64,000 bases of DNA from Flammulina velutipes (lineage: Eukaryota > Basidiomycota > Agaricomycetes > Agaricales > Physalacriaceae), in assembly GCA_011800155.1 (NCBI GenBank), contig CM022369.1:2914001-2978000 (forward strand). Reading direction: 5' to 3'. Positions 1-12,276 of the stretch are shown here, one piece after another; the stretch's first letter is position 1; every line of letters begins with the position of its first letter. The translations under genes were made by a program, and so were the position numbers. Under the pieces are notes generated by a model that was given only the letters and a program-made list of their open reading frames with translations, was not told the DNA's origin and searched no databases.

Positions 1-1376
1 TGGCGCAATTCAATACGAGCTTCCGTCACACATATGGAGAGATTGCCGGTGGCGCAGAAGTTCCTGCCTATCATTTTGACCTATTGAGCAATCATGAATG
101 TTCGTCACTAAGTTAAGTACGAGCACGTAGTTGAAACGATTGCCGCCAGCTGTATATATGGCAGATGGATGATGCACAATCGTTTGTGGGCTCTTATATC
201 CGCCGTTGCGGTCACCGTATATCACGGCGAAGATAAAGATGGCCAGTGAGCTCAGTAGCGCCAGCGATGAGTTTTGAATTGAGATGACAGTTGTGATCAA
301 AAGAACAGTCCGGATCGGCCCGGTAGTCCGAATGTCTTCCTCGAATGACGACTCCGTTGAGAAATTTGGGATTTGTCAACAGTTCTCAAAGAAGTATCGA
401 CTCATCCGACCGGAGCACTCACTAGCCCACAGCATCACGGAGTTTGTTACAAAAGTAAAGTGCGCCACACAAGCCTTTCATGCCTCTCCAACCTATTTAT
501 GCTTACTTTTGTTGATAGAGAATGAATGGGTCTTGGAATATCTTTAGCATGGCCGAACTCGTACTCAATCTCAGTGGAATACATGCTTGGGGACCACCCA
601 GATTTCCCCCCTCCGAGTCAGGCTCCCGGGTTTGATGGCCTACTGGCTACGACCACCTGCTCATGTCAAACGATGTACACTCTTGCCTGCAGATCACCAT
701 GCAAAATGTGAAAAAGGACGCAGAGGTGATCAGTATGAAACACCGCATGCATTTTGTGTTGCCCAAACAACCAGGAGGAACGCCAGTGCACCTAATCTGT
801 ACGAATGAATTGTATACGAATATCCTAGTACACGGATGAGATGCCAGCTTGGCCAGACAAACAGGTAATTATCGGTATGTGCATCGGCTTTGTACACTAC
901 TTCGTCATTGTTGACATTTCCCATTGTCCTTAGCACAAAGCCTAAAAGCTTCACGGCCATTTTTAGACAGTCACAAAGTGAGCGAATTATGCATTCCTGA
1001 ATATTCACCAACAGTGCGCTGACGTTGACAGGATCAAGCGGTTGGCGTGGATGCCGCCTGGAAGTTGAATGGTAACGCCTCAATCGCGTCCGTATACACG
1101 CTTAGTTTCATTGATACCATCCAATTCTTCAACAAACAACGAAATGATCGCTAGACTCAAGTACAATGGGACCCCCTGAACGCTTAGATCACCGTATAAA
1201 GGGCATCCAGAGCAAAGATCGAGGCTCCTTATTCTTCGTCACCCTTAACCTCTCACTCCCTCTCGTGCCTTCCCTCCTCCGTCTCTCCCCTCCGCTCGGT
1301 CAGAGATCGCAGCCTTCATACCGACCTGGTGTCCTCATCCAACTACATTCATTTCACACACACATACCAACCCACA
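1..1376. other. Intergenic or unassigned region
   Basis: No gene model could be supported here. On the minus strand, 10-300 could encode a 96-residue stretch with one hydrophobic segment near its start, and 730-1083 another open stretch. Neither joins into a recognisable protein and neither has clear neighbouring exons. The last 200 bases, rich in C and T (about 1240-1375), look like the pyrimidine-rich promoter and leader of the secreted protein gene that begins at 1377. Confidence 0.5.
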
Positions 1377-2924
1377 ATGCTCTCTTCATTCATCACACTC
1401 GCTCTGTGCTTGGCTGCAGCGTCAGCGAGCCCCACGCGCATGCGCCGTCAACAAGCCTTCGACCTCCAAAATGGACAGGATGCCATCGCGCTCAAGTGAG
1501 TTTTGGTCCTTCATCCCGGAAGGGAACAAGCGCCCCCCATCTGACGTTTTTTGTTCCACCGTTAGTGATCAATTCAAGACCCTCACCCCCGATTCCGCAT
1601 GCACCGACGGCGAGAATGCATGTGTCAATGACCAATTTGCGCAGTGCGTGAGTGGCAGGTTCGTTCTCCAGCCTTGTGCTGGTGGTACCATGTGAGTATC
1701 CATATGCTCCCCCCATACGCCGACGGTTTTCTCAACGGATCTTTTTGCGTAGATGTGCTGCATTGCCTTTGGTCAACTCTCCGGGGACGAGTATCACTTG
1801 CACGACGGCAGACGATCTCGCGGCTCGGATTGCAGCGGTATGCGCCCTTTTCCCCTACATCATTGAATGATGGGACTTATTTGATTTTTTCAGACCGGCG
1901 CTACTGGAGCAGGCAATGGCGCAGACAACGGTGCGAATAACGGTGACAATGGCGCTGGCGCGGGAGATGGCAACAACAACGATAACAACAATGCTGGAGA
2001 TGGAGGTGCCGCTGGAGATAATGGCGCGACGGACGATCCTCAAACCTCTTTGAGTATGTCTGTCTGACCGAATACCTTGATTCATGATACTCATTGTTAT
2101 TTCCAGCTTTGGATCCGGCAGTCATCGCCGCAGGATTCGCTAACGATGGCCAAGGTGTGTTAAGGTCTCCTAAGAGCATTTTTTGCTGTAATTGACTGCG
2201 CTTAGACGTTCCTGTTGATGGACAAGTCGCGTCGCTGACGTCCACGAACAACTTTATCAACTTCTGCCTCACCGTTCCCGACTTACCTATCACGAACGGA
2301 CAGCAAATCGAGTCTGGTTCCTGCAACCCAGGTATGTCTCTTCGTTGTTCGTCCTTCTTGTTCTAACGTCGCATGGCTATCAGCACCAATCGGAGCAATA
2401 CCTTCAACCGACAACATGCCGTCTTGCAAGTTCGTCAACCCAACCAACTTTGCCAACTTCGAAGTCGATACCCCTTTCACGATCACCATGGCCATAAACA
2501 ACCTCATCACCGGAAACTTCGTGAACGCCCAAAAGAACTACTTTGCCGCGCCCCAGCAGCTGCAGAATGGACAGATCGTCGGTCACAGCCACGTCGTCAT
2601 TGAGCCTCTTGACTCGCTCACGCAGACGACGCCGACGAACCCCAAGGACTTTGCGTTCTTCAAGGGTGTGAACGGCGCTGCTGTCAATGGACAGCTTGAT
2701 GTAGAGGTGACGGCTGGGCTCCCGCAGGGCGCTTATCGTCTGTGTTCCATCAACTCCAGCTCGAACCACCAGCCTGTTATCGTGGCCGTGGCACAACATG
2801 GCACTGTGGATGATTGTGTCTATGTGCGTTTTGATTTTGTCTCTTGTGGGACTTCGCTGACGATTTTGTATAGTTCACTGTGGGACAGGCTGCTGCCGCT
2901 GGTGGCGCCGGCGCTACAGCATAA
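1377..2924 (+). CDS. Secreted protein with CBM19-type chitin-binding domain
   Basis: Multi-exon gene. The start at 1377 gives an ideal signal peptide (MLSSFITLALCLAAASA, then SPTRMRRQ with a possible processing site). The first intron is 1496-1565. The next part is cysteine-rich (SACTDGENACVNDQFAQC ... PCAGGT ... CAALPLVNSPGTSITC), which resembles the CBM19 chitin-binding module. A linker of Gly, Asn, Asp and Ala follows (about 1895-2050). The C-terminal half of about 190 residues starts near NNFINFCLTVP, contains SGSCNP, NMPSCKF and GHSHVVIEPL, and ends in an Ala/Gly-rich tail after an intron at about 2825-2874. Proteins of this build are common in mushroom genomes, usually annotated only as CBM19 proteins. 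The product is inferred to be exported and to bind cell-wall chitin. The C-terminal domain has no function I can name. Confidence 0.8.
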
Positions 2925-3125
2925 AGGGCAGCTCTAAGCGGCTCATGACATGCGACGACCTTATTTATTGGATTGTTGTTGTAGCGTCCTTTCATGTGTA
3001 TTTAAACTTGCGCGAGAATGGGAAGGCACTTTTTTTTCGTTCGTTCAAGTTTGCTAGTCACGATTCAGTACTATAGCTACATACAACATTGTCAGATAAC
3101 AAGCATATTGAGATTCATTTTGCCT

Positions 3126-4013
3126 CTATTTTGCGGGCTCAGCGTCTTCGAGAGGTGGTGGGCCGTCATCATCATCGTCGTCGTCGTCGTCAAAGCTGGG
3201 GGCAGACCCAGAGGGTCCGTCGCCACCACCACCCATTCCACCCATGCCACCCATCTCAGCCATCATCTAGGAGGATGTTAGATGTGTTCGAGGGGAAAGA
3301 TACGTTAGACATACCTTCTCAAAGTCCATACCTCCTGGCATGCCACCCATACCTCCCATACCTGGAGGCATACCACCCATACCACCCATGCCAGGAGGCA
3401 TACCACCTCCACCACCGGCGCCGCCCATAGGGTCAAAGTCATCAGCCTCAACCGCAACACCCTCCTGCTCATCCTCATCGACCCACTTGCTGAAATCGGT
3501 CTTGATGAACGAGTTCCTGGCCTTCTCCTTTGTCAAACGAGGCCAGTACTCTTCCTTGAGCTCCTTCTTCCTCAACACAAAGTGGAGAGCGCGGGAGTTG
3601 AGTTTTTTCGACGAGTTCTGTGGACGTGCATGAGGAGAGATTCTTTTATTTGGAGTGCGTGGATTGAGACGTACCTCGGTGTCGATCTCGGAGAAGAAGT
3701 CGAGGTCAAAAGCATAGGATTTTCCGGGAGACTTGTCGGGGCTGCGCGATACAGAGATCAGTGCGCCACAATGCGATAGTAGAGTGGATCGACGCACTTT
3801 ACATTGTTGGCCTTGAAGGATATGCCTGTCTCTGTGAGTTTGTAATCAAGAGTATCTTCGACGATGTCTGGGACATTTATGGAGAGATAGATGATGTTCT
3901 GGGGACGCGTTAGGGCGCGTGATGGCTGTGGACGACGACGAGCCTACTTTTTCTGGCTCTGAAGTTGAGCTGCGTTGCGCCCAAAGAACTTCTGGGTGAA
4001 ATGTTGCGGACAT
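3126..4013 (-). CDS. p23/Sba1-type Hsp90 co-chaperone
   Basis: Five short exons. The N-terminus (MSATFHPEVLWAQRSS) opens a CS domain: the aligned p23 hallmark W-A-Q-R is present. It continues through NIIYLSINVPDI, KLTETGISFKANN and YAFDLDFFSEID, and then the family signature KEEYWPRLTKEK. The rest is a low-complexity Met/Gly/Pro tail (repeats of GGMPPGMGGM) and a run of eight Asp codons before PPPLEDAEPAK. p23 proteins bind ATP-bound Hsp90 in the cytosol and stabilise its client-loaded state. The Gly/Met repeat and acidic tail are typical of fungal Wos2/Sba1 members. The start lies about 265 bp from the next, divergent gene. Confidence 0.88.
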
Positions 4014-4277
4014 GGTGGTCAAGAGCAAGATGAAAAGACAAAGTTGGAGCGCGCGATGAGAAGGATCCAGAAGATTTCGGGAGCCCGCTGCCAAGCACGA
4101 CCAAACACTGGACTCAGGTCTCCTTTTGCCAGCACGATGTGGTATGTTTTCCGTGAAGTATTAATGTTTTCTCAACGTTTCCTAGGTGCACCCGATGGTT
4201 CCTTCCTCTTCTACTTCTACCGCTTCCAGTTGCGCCACCTTATTTCCTGCTACTCTTCATCTTTACCCTTACAATGC

Positions 4278-6112
4278 ATGCCAAGCCATGGTCAGTGTTC
4301 CTACCAAATCGCGTCGTCTATGCTCACCGTACTACGCAGCTTCTATTGCATAGTACTCATCTCCAGCATATTCGTATCCTCCTGCTACTGGCAGCCGTTC
4401 AGCCTCGACACGTCTCTCGCGGTTCCATGGGCAGATAACATCACAACCTACGGCGAGGCGCTTCTCTCCACCCTCTCGCCAGACGTAGCCACCACAATCG
4501 ACCAGCTACCATCCTCCATTCGCGCCGTGGACAGGTGCTGGTGCGACATATCCTCCGGAACACTATTCGAGCCCTTCAACATGACCCGATGGGAGCATAC
4601 TACCGTCAATAAAATGAAGGAAGACTTGGAAAAACGGCGGCCCCATGTACCAGCCGTCAATACCACTAGCGTTGCGCACGGCGCACCCAAGTCAACGAAA
4701 CCCGGCTTACTTTGGTCGCTCTTCTCACGGTCAAAATCCACATCGCCATCCTCAACCCCTGAAGGAGATGGTGCCATCTTGTCTATCCCAGGCATTCAGC
4801 CGCATACCACGAAAATCGATTTGCATCCGTATGGGGTCAATATGTTGGTGGATTTCGGATGGTCACAATAATTTTCTACGCGCCACACTGTATCCACTAC
4901 TGTATTCTTACTAATAATCCACACATCTAGACATGATTCATTCTATCTCCCAGCACTCAAAATTTTCGTACAAACCTATCGTCCAAATAATGCCAGCGGA
5001 TCGGACAACGGACCGGTCTGACTTGGGTCTGAATCAGACTCTGGAAACCGCCTAGTCGACGACGACCAACGTTTCATTCAATGGACACACATGCACCTCA
5101 GTCTTTTCCCTTACTCATTGGTATACTGACTGTAACTACAGGCAATAGCCCTCAACTTGATGCGTCTGGCGACAGATGCTCTCAACTCTGGGCAACAAAT
5201 CCCTCATCACTCCCATCGGATCGTCGGAAACATCTACTCTGCAGCGCCCTCACATTGTCGTTCATCCCTCATCAAATTTCGCTCGATTATAGCCGGTTTC
5301 CTCAACCACTTGCTATTGGGATTCAAGGAATGTCTTGACTTGTGCTTCGTCGACCAGGCCGCGCTCTTACCACCCACCCACAACGGACACATACCGCTCG
5401 ATGACGAAATATACATGAAGCACGTCGAGAGTATGCAGGCCTCTATCCAGAACATATTCGCGTCGTCCGACTCTGTCGCTAAAGATCTACCTGAAATGGA
5501 GACAGTCTTCATCTCCAACTTCGCAGCGCGGCCGGTCTAGGATCCTTCATCAATGTCGTCCTCCCTGGTATTAGCAGCTGCATGGGCCTCATACGCGATA
5601 TTCCCACATCATTCACACAACTCATTGAGGCCGTTCGGGAGACGGCGAGCTCTTTCGCCAAGTTCGGTCGCTGTATGCTGGATTTCCACCATATTGTGCG
5701 GGATTTTGGGTGGGGGACACCCGTGATGACGGCGAACCTCGAAAAGCTTCTGTTCAAATTGGATGACTCTACCCTTGTACTGTGGCGGATTCTCTTCTAC
5801 ATGAGCGGTTCAAATGAGTCGCGTTCTATGATGTGGCTCAAACTCTACGAAGAGCTTCCGCCGGCCGATGTTCCTTGGCGTAAGTCCCTAATGTTCTACT
5901 TATTTCATGCTCAACGATATCCTAGCTGTCCTTGGCGATGAGGATCCTTGTGCGTTCAGTTAGACAAGTCTTTGCATATTGATTCACCCTTCAGTATAGG
6001 TAAGGAACAGGACGATGAACATTATCCAATGGCATTAGTCCATTTGTACACGCTACAACAGGCTGCGGCGAAGAAAGAGTTGGCTACTTCACGCAAATGG
6101 TCTGATAACTGA
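4278..6112 (+). CDS. Hypothetical protein with N-terminal membrane anchor
   Basis: Not recognised as a known family. I read one multi-exon gene. Exon 1 has a hydrophobic N-terminal segment (FYCIVLISSIFVSS) followed by an apparently extracytoplasmic stretch with N-glycosylation sites (NITTYG, NMTRWE, NTTSV). A small exon (HDSFYLPALKIFVQ) joins near 4928. The next starts at about 5144 (AIALNLMRLATDALNSG), then the part beginning GLGSFINVVLP. A reading-frame change near 5540 disappears if an intron of about 60 nt runs to an acceptor near 5525. The last exons begin near 5937 and 5996 and end AAAKKELATSRKWSDN. An alternative start at 4274 with an intron of about 50 nt is equally possible. The overall fold is probably a single-anchor protein with a helical C-terminal half. 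Exon borders are uncertain. Confidence 0.45.
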
Positions 6113-6350
6113 TGCACACTCTGGACTAACATGAATATCATTTGTTTAGATCGCGCTTGATCCCATAGTTTTTGCCGCCCGAGATTCTGAGAGAACGAAC
6201 GTCTTGCTGTACATTCCCTGCCCTGGCCAGCAACGACATCATCCATGCGTCAATTGTAAAAACGCAAAAAGTTGGTGAACGCTGGCAATATATTCGTTTT
6301 TTTTCCGTCCGCCTCTTAAAAAAACGGTAATTTTGGTCTGACTAGGGAGA

Positions 6351-6923
6351 CTAAGGCAGAACGTAGCCCGCGATGCCTTCGTCTGCGTAGCCCAAGCTGA
6401 CAACAGCGTTATTTTTCTCTTGAAATGATGTGGTATAAAAATGGTCGCGCGCGCCAGGATTATACGCCCGATAAAGTGGGATGGAGCCGCACGTCTGACT
6501 CGAGTAAATGTACGCCACAGTTCCTTCATCAACATAACCCAATTTGTTGACTGCGTTCATCTTTTCCGTGTAGTTTATGGTGTAAAAGTGGTCTCCGGCG
6601 TTGGATTGCCACATGCGATAGAGCGGGATTGTCGACGCAGCTCGGAAGGGGAAGACGAGACCAGTGGTTCCTTCGGCCCTCCATCCTAAAGTCTGGATAG
6701 CATATTCCATTTCTCCACCATCGGCGGTGTAGAAATGGTCTGCATAAGAGGAGGAGTAGGCTCGTAGGAGTGGGACGGCATCGTTGAGTGCGCCACACGA
6801 ATCATTGGATCGCCTCTGAATATGTGATATCTATCATATTCTGCTGGTTTTCGCATGTGAGCTTACCTCTATAGTAGCACTGGTCATGGCGATGAGAGCG
6901 TTGAGCATAGAGAAAAACTTCAT
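6351..6923 (-). CDS. Secreted DUF5648 repeat protein
   Basis: Two exons. Exon 1 is a short signal peptide (MKFFSMLNALIAMTSATIE). The intron is about 50 nt. The mature part consists almost entirely of three repeats of about 45 residues, each with the pattern 'PLxRxY/W ... DHFYT ... E ... G(W/Y)..EG..G': AVPLLRAYSSSYADHFYT, STIPLYRMWQSNAGDHFYT, and GSIPLYRAYNPGARDHFYT. The sequence ends GIAGYVLP. This pattern is DUF5648, found in many secreted fungal and bacterial proteins; its role is unknown, and a carbohydrate- or peptide-binding beta-trefoil-like module is sometimes proposed. At roughly 170 residues with no catalytic domain attached, this looks like a stand-alone binding protein. Confidence 0.75.
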
Positions 6924-7199
6924 CTGGAACAGCATGATATGTGCGGCGTACAGCTCGAGGGCTTGAACTGGCCTGCTTTATCCGTCTTCCAACTCGCATT
7001 TATATGACTCAAAAGAAGGCGTGCATAAAATCCGTGGACGTCGTCTGAAGCAGTCCTTTTTGCTCTGATCACGATGGTGTTCCAGCTTCTGGACCTGAAT
7101 GCCTCTCCGGTTAGACTGCGAGTAGACAGGCTAAATGTCGTAAGGTAAAAACAAAGAATAGAGGCTCGGAATTACAGTCACTAGTCTCATGCGCATGCC

Positions 7200-7950
7200 T
7201 CAGAAGGATAGACTCGGACCCACATCTCCATCCCATGGTTTGGCGCCTTGTCCCCAAAAATCCACCTCTTCGTTCTTGATATCGAGTCTACCCCGCTGAC
7301 GGTCAAATTCATCCTCGTCCCAATATTCTGTTGAGAATAGGTGAGCCAAGGAATCGAACTGAATGAGATCCAGCGGCCCACCTTTCCTTTCCGAACACGT
7401 CTTGCTAGCGTCTCCATCTAGATCTATTACTCTATGCTCTTCTTTGACACGCAGGATAACCTCCTTCTTAACGTGTACATCGAACTCGTCGAACAGATCA
7501 ACACTGTCTGCACGCTCCATAGTGGAGGCAGGAACAATCGCCTTGGATGCGGCCTGGGCGGCGCTGGCAACTGACGCTACTTTCGTCTGTCTCTTCCCCG
7601 AGCTATATCGTTTACGTTTCTCAACCACCTTCGACGGTGCCGCTGCCGTAGGAAAAGCCATGTTCGTCGGAAGATAGCTGCGGTCATGCGAATAGTGGCA
7701 AACATGCGCGCCAAACTGGCAGTATCCTTGCAGGTAGTGTAGACACACGTTTATACCCCTTCGGACCAAAACTTTTCTTTCAACAAAGAGTCATAGGATG
7801 CTAAGAATCGACTTCAACGCACCGGCTGTCTCGAACACTACGAATGTCTGGCGCGTGGCAGAATTCACATTGAACGCCTTTACTGCAGTTCTCGTGGTTG
7901 TAAAAATGGCAAGCAACGCCGTTTCCGACGTGAAAATAGTCGTCGTCCAT
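7200..7950 (-). CDS. CCCH zinc-finger protein
   Basis: Two exons separated by an intron of about 48 nt. The start codon at 7950 opens MDDDYFHVGNGVACHFYNH. Two CCCH zinc fingers lie close together: the first has spacing C-x7-C-x5-C-x3-H (CHFYNHENC ... CEFCH) and the second C-x7-C-x6-C-x3-H (CLHYLQGYC ... CHYSH), the latter at the start of exon 2. CCCH fingers of this kind bind single-stranded RNA. The remaining 150 residues are charged and low in complexity, with a basic segment (EKRKRYSSGKRQTK) that could act in nuclear localisation, and an acidic C-terminus. No other domain was recognised. An RNA-binding role is inferred from the fingers only. Confidence 0.7.
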
Positions 7951-8112
7951 TATAGAGCGCGAATAGGAGCCTGGCCCTTTTCATTTTGCGAAGTTTGTAC
8001 ACTCGGCATTTGCCGGGATCAGGTGACGTGCGCCACATACCAGTGAAGGCCTAGAAAACTAGCGCCTGCGAGGGAGCTTCGTATCTGCAACTGCGGTGGT
8101 TCAAAAAAATAT

Positions 8113-9726
8113 TCATCCCGTCTTTGTCTTTAAGTTGCGCCAAAACGTAGTGAACAAAACTGCACCGATACCTGCGATGATAATCTCCACACCTGCATAG
8201 TTCAGCATTCCGACTGCGAACCCGCTTCCACCCCAAATCGCGCCAGACACCCTTCCGGCATAGTTGCTATATTGTATAGCCAAAGACGTTCTCCCGTTCC
8301 ATTCCTGAGGAAGCTGCTTGCTCAACAGACTGACTGTTACAGTACTCGCGAGGTTAAAGCCAAGCGCTATGAGCCACCAGCACACAAAGACGCTTCCATA
8401 GCTAATCTTGTTAGACGCAAGGATTCCAATGAACACCAGTAATCCCAATAGGCCCAAAGTCGACCCGGTAAGCAGGATATGCCTGTCCTGAATTCTCCGC
8501 GCCATGAAGAGGTTGAGGAGCAAGAACGGAAACGTCGATATCCCTCCAAGAGCAATAAAGTTCCCAGCGGCAAATGGTGAGAAGTTGAGTATCTTTTCAT
8601 CAGCGCCAAAGACGGGGATGTTTGATTCCCAGGCACCTGTGAATGGTGGGTTACGGGGGGCAGTGGGTCGTGGCGGGATTACATACCCAATATGAAGAAA
8701 CAAGTCATGGCGAACCAGCACATGCATGCTATGACTCCCCATTGTGCGAGGGACACGCCTTCACGGGGAAGCTCGCTTTCCAGTTCGACGTCCCCCGTCC
8801 TGAGCCGAAGGCCCGGAGAAGACACGTCCGGTAACGAGGTCAATTCTGTAGCAGGTGGGGTGTCTGGTACGTCTTCGAACCATTTGTAGACACAAACCCA
8901 GAATACGACCCATACACCGGCCATGATCCAAGCAGGGCTCGTGTATCCGTTGAACACTTCGTTAGCGAATCCGATTTTGGTTAACAGACCCCCAAAGAAA
9001 GGGCCCGCGCTCATGCCCAAACCTGTGACAGTCTATGTAAACATGAGATAAGAGAGAAGCGTATGTCCGACCTTGACCGAGGACGAGCCAACCAGCCAAT
9101 GTTGTTCGCTGGCGCATGCCGACTATTCTCCCGTCAGAACAGTATCGCTTGCAGTACATCCAACTCGGAAAAGGTGAGGGCGTGCCCAAGTGGGGATGCT
9201 CGACGTAGTTTCAACGTACATAGAAAAGGCCAGACCGCTCACGATACGACCCAGGAGGATGAGGTAGAGCCAATTGGCCTTGTACGCGCAAGCATAGAGG
9301 ATATGTCCGATGATAGATGCGCCGCAACTGATGTGAAGAGGTAGTTTATAACGTCCTACGTAGTTCGTTGCGTCAGTCATGAGCTGCCTCCTACTTGTAA
9401 AATTTATTAACTTACCTCGGTCATACCTCATTAGAGGAATCAACGCCAGACCGGAGAACACAGTTGGTATACCTATTACTATTCCCGAAAACGTCGAGTC
9501 GCCTCCAAGGTGTTTTGCATACTCGTTGGACGAGGATACAATAATGAAGAACGAGATCTGAAGCGAATCTTGTCATTGTCAAGGTTTTACGAGAGATGAG
9601 CTAACTGACCTGTAAAAGTAAATTGACAGTGAGGATTATTACTCTGGATGCCGTTTTCGGGAGCTTGTATTCGCCATCAATTCCGTGGGGGGAGAGGCTA
9701 ACACGATTTGACAGAGATTTGAGCAT
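8113..9726 (-). CDS. Major facilitator superfamily transporter
   Basis: Six or more exons encoding about 450 residues with many hydrophobic segments. N-terminus MLKSLSNRVSLSPHG, then a first membrane segment ASRVIILTVNLLLQISFF. The MFS signature region reads LILLGRIVSGLAFS followed by the WMYCKRYCSD and GMRQRTTLAGWLVLGQG segments and GMSAGPFFGGLL. A hydrophilic central loop (PDTPPATELTSLPDV) separates the two six-helix halves, as in other MFS carriers. C-terminal helices run through LLNLFMARRIQDRHIL to GIGAVLFTTFWRNLKTKTG. Substrate unknown; the conserved Y-C-K-R-Y-C segment puts it in a subfamily that also occurs in yeasts and protists. The splice from FS to IWMYCKRYC uses an acceptor at CCGAG and should be confirmed from cDNA. 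Confidence 0.8.
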
Positions 9727-10664
9727 AGAAGGAAGTGTGGCGTATGAGATCAAGACGGTATACTCTTCCTAGGTGGGAGAAGATGGTGAACAAGCGGTGA
9801 TTATAGTGCTTGATGCATGTGGGGTGTCTGTACAGGAGCGAGAGACCTGAGTAGACCAATGATGAGGTCGTTGTCGTCGAAAAAGGGTCGGCATATCGTC
9901 GGGGACGGAGCGGTATTTGCCGGATGCCGTTCGGCCGAGATCTCAACCTCTTACTTTCACCGTCAGTGCCAACGAAAATCCTTCCAAGTTCGTGTCTCTG
10001 CATTATGAGCACATGCTCCTATACACATAGACCGTCAATATTGGCGTTTGCGGCCAGCCAAAGTCTGTCAATGCCGTTCGATTTCTGGACCACATCGACA
10101 TGTAACGATGATACCTTGACTCAAACTTGACTCTGGATTCCCATGCCGCTTTGACATACGTGTTCACAGGACAGCAACCCTCATCACTGACACTTGCTAT
10201 CGCTTCATACTATGGAGGTCTGATCCGCGGTGTTGCAAACTCACTAAGGGCTCAGAACTGTGATAGGTCTGGCACCCTTGAAAGACTCGCCATTATCGGA
10301 AACATTCCGACTCCGCAACGTGATTTGGACGCGTCAAGGAATACGAACCAGATTCAAACTGGCAATCTTGGACAAGATCACCTCTCCCTCTATCGCTAAA
10401 GCTTAAGCTTGTGCATCTAATCCTCGATCCTGTTCCCACATAAGTCTTAGGATCGACATGTCTGCTCTCTTTCTCTCTTCACCTCCGAGGGATTTATCCA
10501 CCTTCACCTGGGTTATACTTGCACCCCTCATCTCAACCGCCTCTTCGACCGCGGAGCGACCAGAGTGAAGTATAATTTCCTTGCGTCTTACTGTTTTTTC
10601 TCAAGATGGTACACTGTTATAAGCGCGGCTTCGCTCCTTGTCTAATCCATTCCCCCATAGTTTC
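9727..10664. promoter_or_regulatory. Divergent intergenic region between MFS and oxidase genes
   Basis: The 938 bases between the start codons of the minus-strand transporter and the plus-strand D-amino-acid oxidase hold no gene I can support; open frames such as 10127-10399 lack any recognisable protein features. It presumably contains both promoters. Pyrimidine-rich sequence at 10460-10510 lies on the oxidase side. Confidence 0.4.
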
Positions 10665-12276
10665 ATGTCGCTCGCTTTTACGCCTAACTTCTATCTGTCG
10701 CAGGTCGGGGATGATCTGGTGTTGCTCAAAGGGTATTCGAGTCAAGGTGCTGCAACTGATCAGCCTAGAAAGAGGATCTTGGTTATTGGAGGCGGCGTTA
10801 CTGGCTTCACTGTGGGTCTTCCATCTTTTCACTCCTTCAAAGTGTCTGACCCCTTCAGCAGACTGCTTGGGCGCTTCTAGATACTGGATACAATGTGACT
10901 GTTATATCGGAACGCTGGGCAGATCCCAAGAATCGCATCACTTCTCAGATCGCGGGGGCACTGTATAATTTTCGCTTTCTTTGTCTCATATGGCGCGTCT
11001 AACAACTGCCATAGATGGGAATGGCCACCAGCGGTTTGCGGAAAACACACTGATGTATGTTCACTCTTTCCCTGTACTTAATAATTGATCTATAACTCGT
11101 TTTCCGGCAGGTTATTTCGTTACACAATTCGAAACGCTGGTGCATGACTTCGTATCGTATATTTGACAAGTTCTATCAGACGATGCCACCCAACGATTAC
11201 TTTGACCATGGAGTGCGCATGCGTATGTCCAACTTTTTCTTCGACCGGAAACTTGAGGACATGCCGGACCGTGGTCAGTTGGACAAATGGATGGAAATTA
11301 CCACTCAGACCGAGGTGTGTTCCGTTTCGCCTCCGTCCTTCTCCCGATCTCATGCAGTGGACAAAAGATTCGAGGCGCAAGAAGAGACCCAAGTATCATC
11401 CAAGCGCACGCCGTGAACCAGAAAGCAGGCGTGGTAGACGCATATCAGCTTCTCGCGCCTGTAGTCGACACCGATGTGTACATGCACTGGCTTCGGTTCG
11501 TCTTACTTTGCAAAGGAGCTGAGTTTGTGACGCGTCGGGTTGACGGTGATCTGCTGCATCAAGAGGAGGAGCTTCTGGTAGAGTTTCAGGCGGATGCGAT
11601 GGTCAACGCGACTGGTCTTGCTGGCTGGGAGCTTGCAGGAGATAAGACAGTGTATCCACTTCGTGGGGCTCTCATTCGTGTCGTCAATGATGGCAAAGCG
11701 TTTACCAAGGTCACGGAGGCGCTTGCAGTTACCCACGACGATACCCATGGTGAGGATGAAGACATTGTGTTCATTGTTCCTCGAAACGATAATATGCTTA
11801 TCCTCGGAGGTGATATTTTCCCTCTTATGTGTTTACTGGCTCTAAACATTTGCAAGGTCTTGCTCAACCCCATGAATGGAACCTCGACCTAACGCTGCAG
11901 AGCCCCGAGGTTCAAAGAATGCGCGAACGATGCAACAACTTTGTTCCCGGTCTAGAGCATGCAGAGTACGATCCTGACGCCCCTTTGGTTCAAGGACTTC
12001 GACCATTTAGGGGAATGAATGTTAGAGTTGAAAGGGAGTTGAGGAAAAGAAAGGACGGTTCCCTGAGTCGGATCGTGCATTCGTATGGCCAAGGTGGTGC
12101 AGGGTTCTCGCTGTCTTTCGGGTGCGCCAACGACGTGAGTGGTTAGCTTGTGGCAGAGATGCGGAACTGACATGTCTTAGGTTTTGTATCTAATCGAGGA
12201 GGTCTTCAAGAACGTGCAGCCCTCTAAAATGACTATCGCCGTGCGAGATAACGCAAAGGACCTGTCTCATCTATGA
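10665..12276 (+). CDS. D-amino-acid oxidase (peroxisomal)
   Basis: FAD-dependent oxidoreductase of the DAAO family, with at least six introns. The dinucleotide-binding motif RILVIGGGVTGFT is near residue 40, followed by TAWALLDAGYNVTVISERW and the family segment SQIAGALWEWPPAVCGKH. Later come NQKAGVVDAYQLLAPVVDT, VNATGLAGWELAGD, YPLRGALIRV, LGGLAQPHEWNLDL, GLRPFRGMNVRVERE and SYGQGGAGFSLSFGCA, all characteristic of the family. The enzyme oxidises D-amino acids to imino acids and H2O2. The C-terminus is SHL, an accepted PTS1-type peroxisomal signal, which fits location with catalase. Start chosen at the first ATG in frame (MSLAFTPNFYLSQ). Confidence 0.9.

Noticed and set aside
730..1083. Minus-strand 117-codon frame near the left edge
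   Set aside because: No domain, no supporting exons and low-complexity flanks; kept only as a note in the intergenic entry.
1166..1651. 161-codon open frame overlapping the CBM19-type gene
   Set aside because: It runs in another frame across the signal-peptide exon and first intron and has no recognisable features.
4850..4880. In-frame stop at 4869-4871 ending the hypothetical gene
   Set aside because: A donor just upstream (after GTCAATAT) and the acceptor at ACATCTAG give an open frame into HDSFYLPALK and on into the next exon, so the stop is probably intronic.
5520..5545. Frameshift in the hypothetical gene near 5540
   Set aside because: A GT donor near 5461-5466 with an acceptor at about 5525 restores the frame, so damage cannot be claimed.
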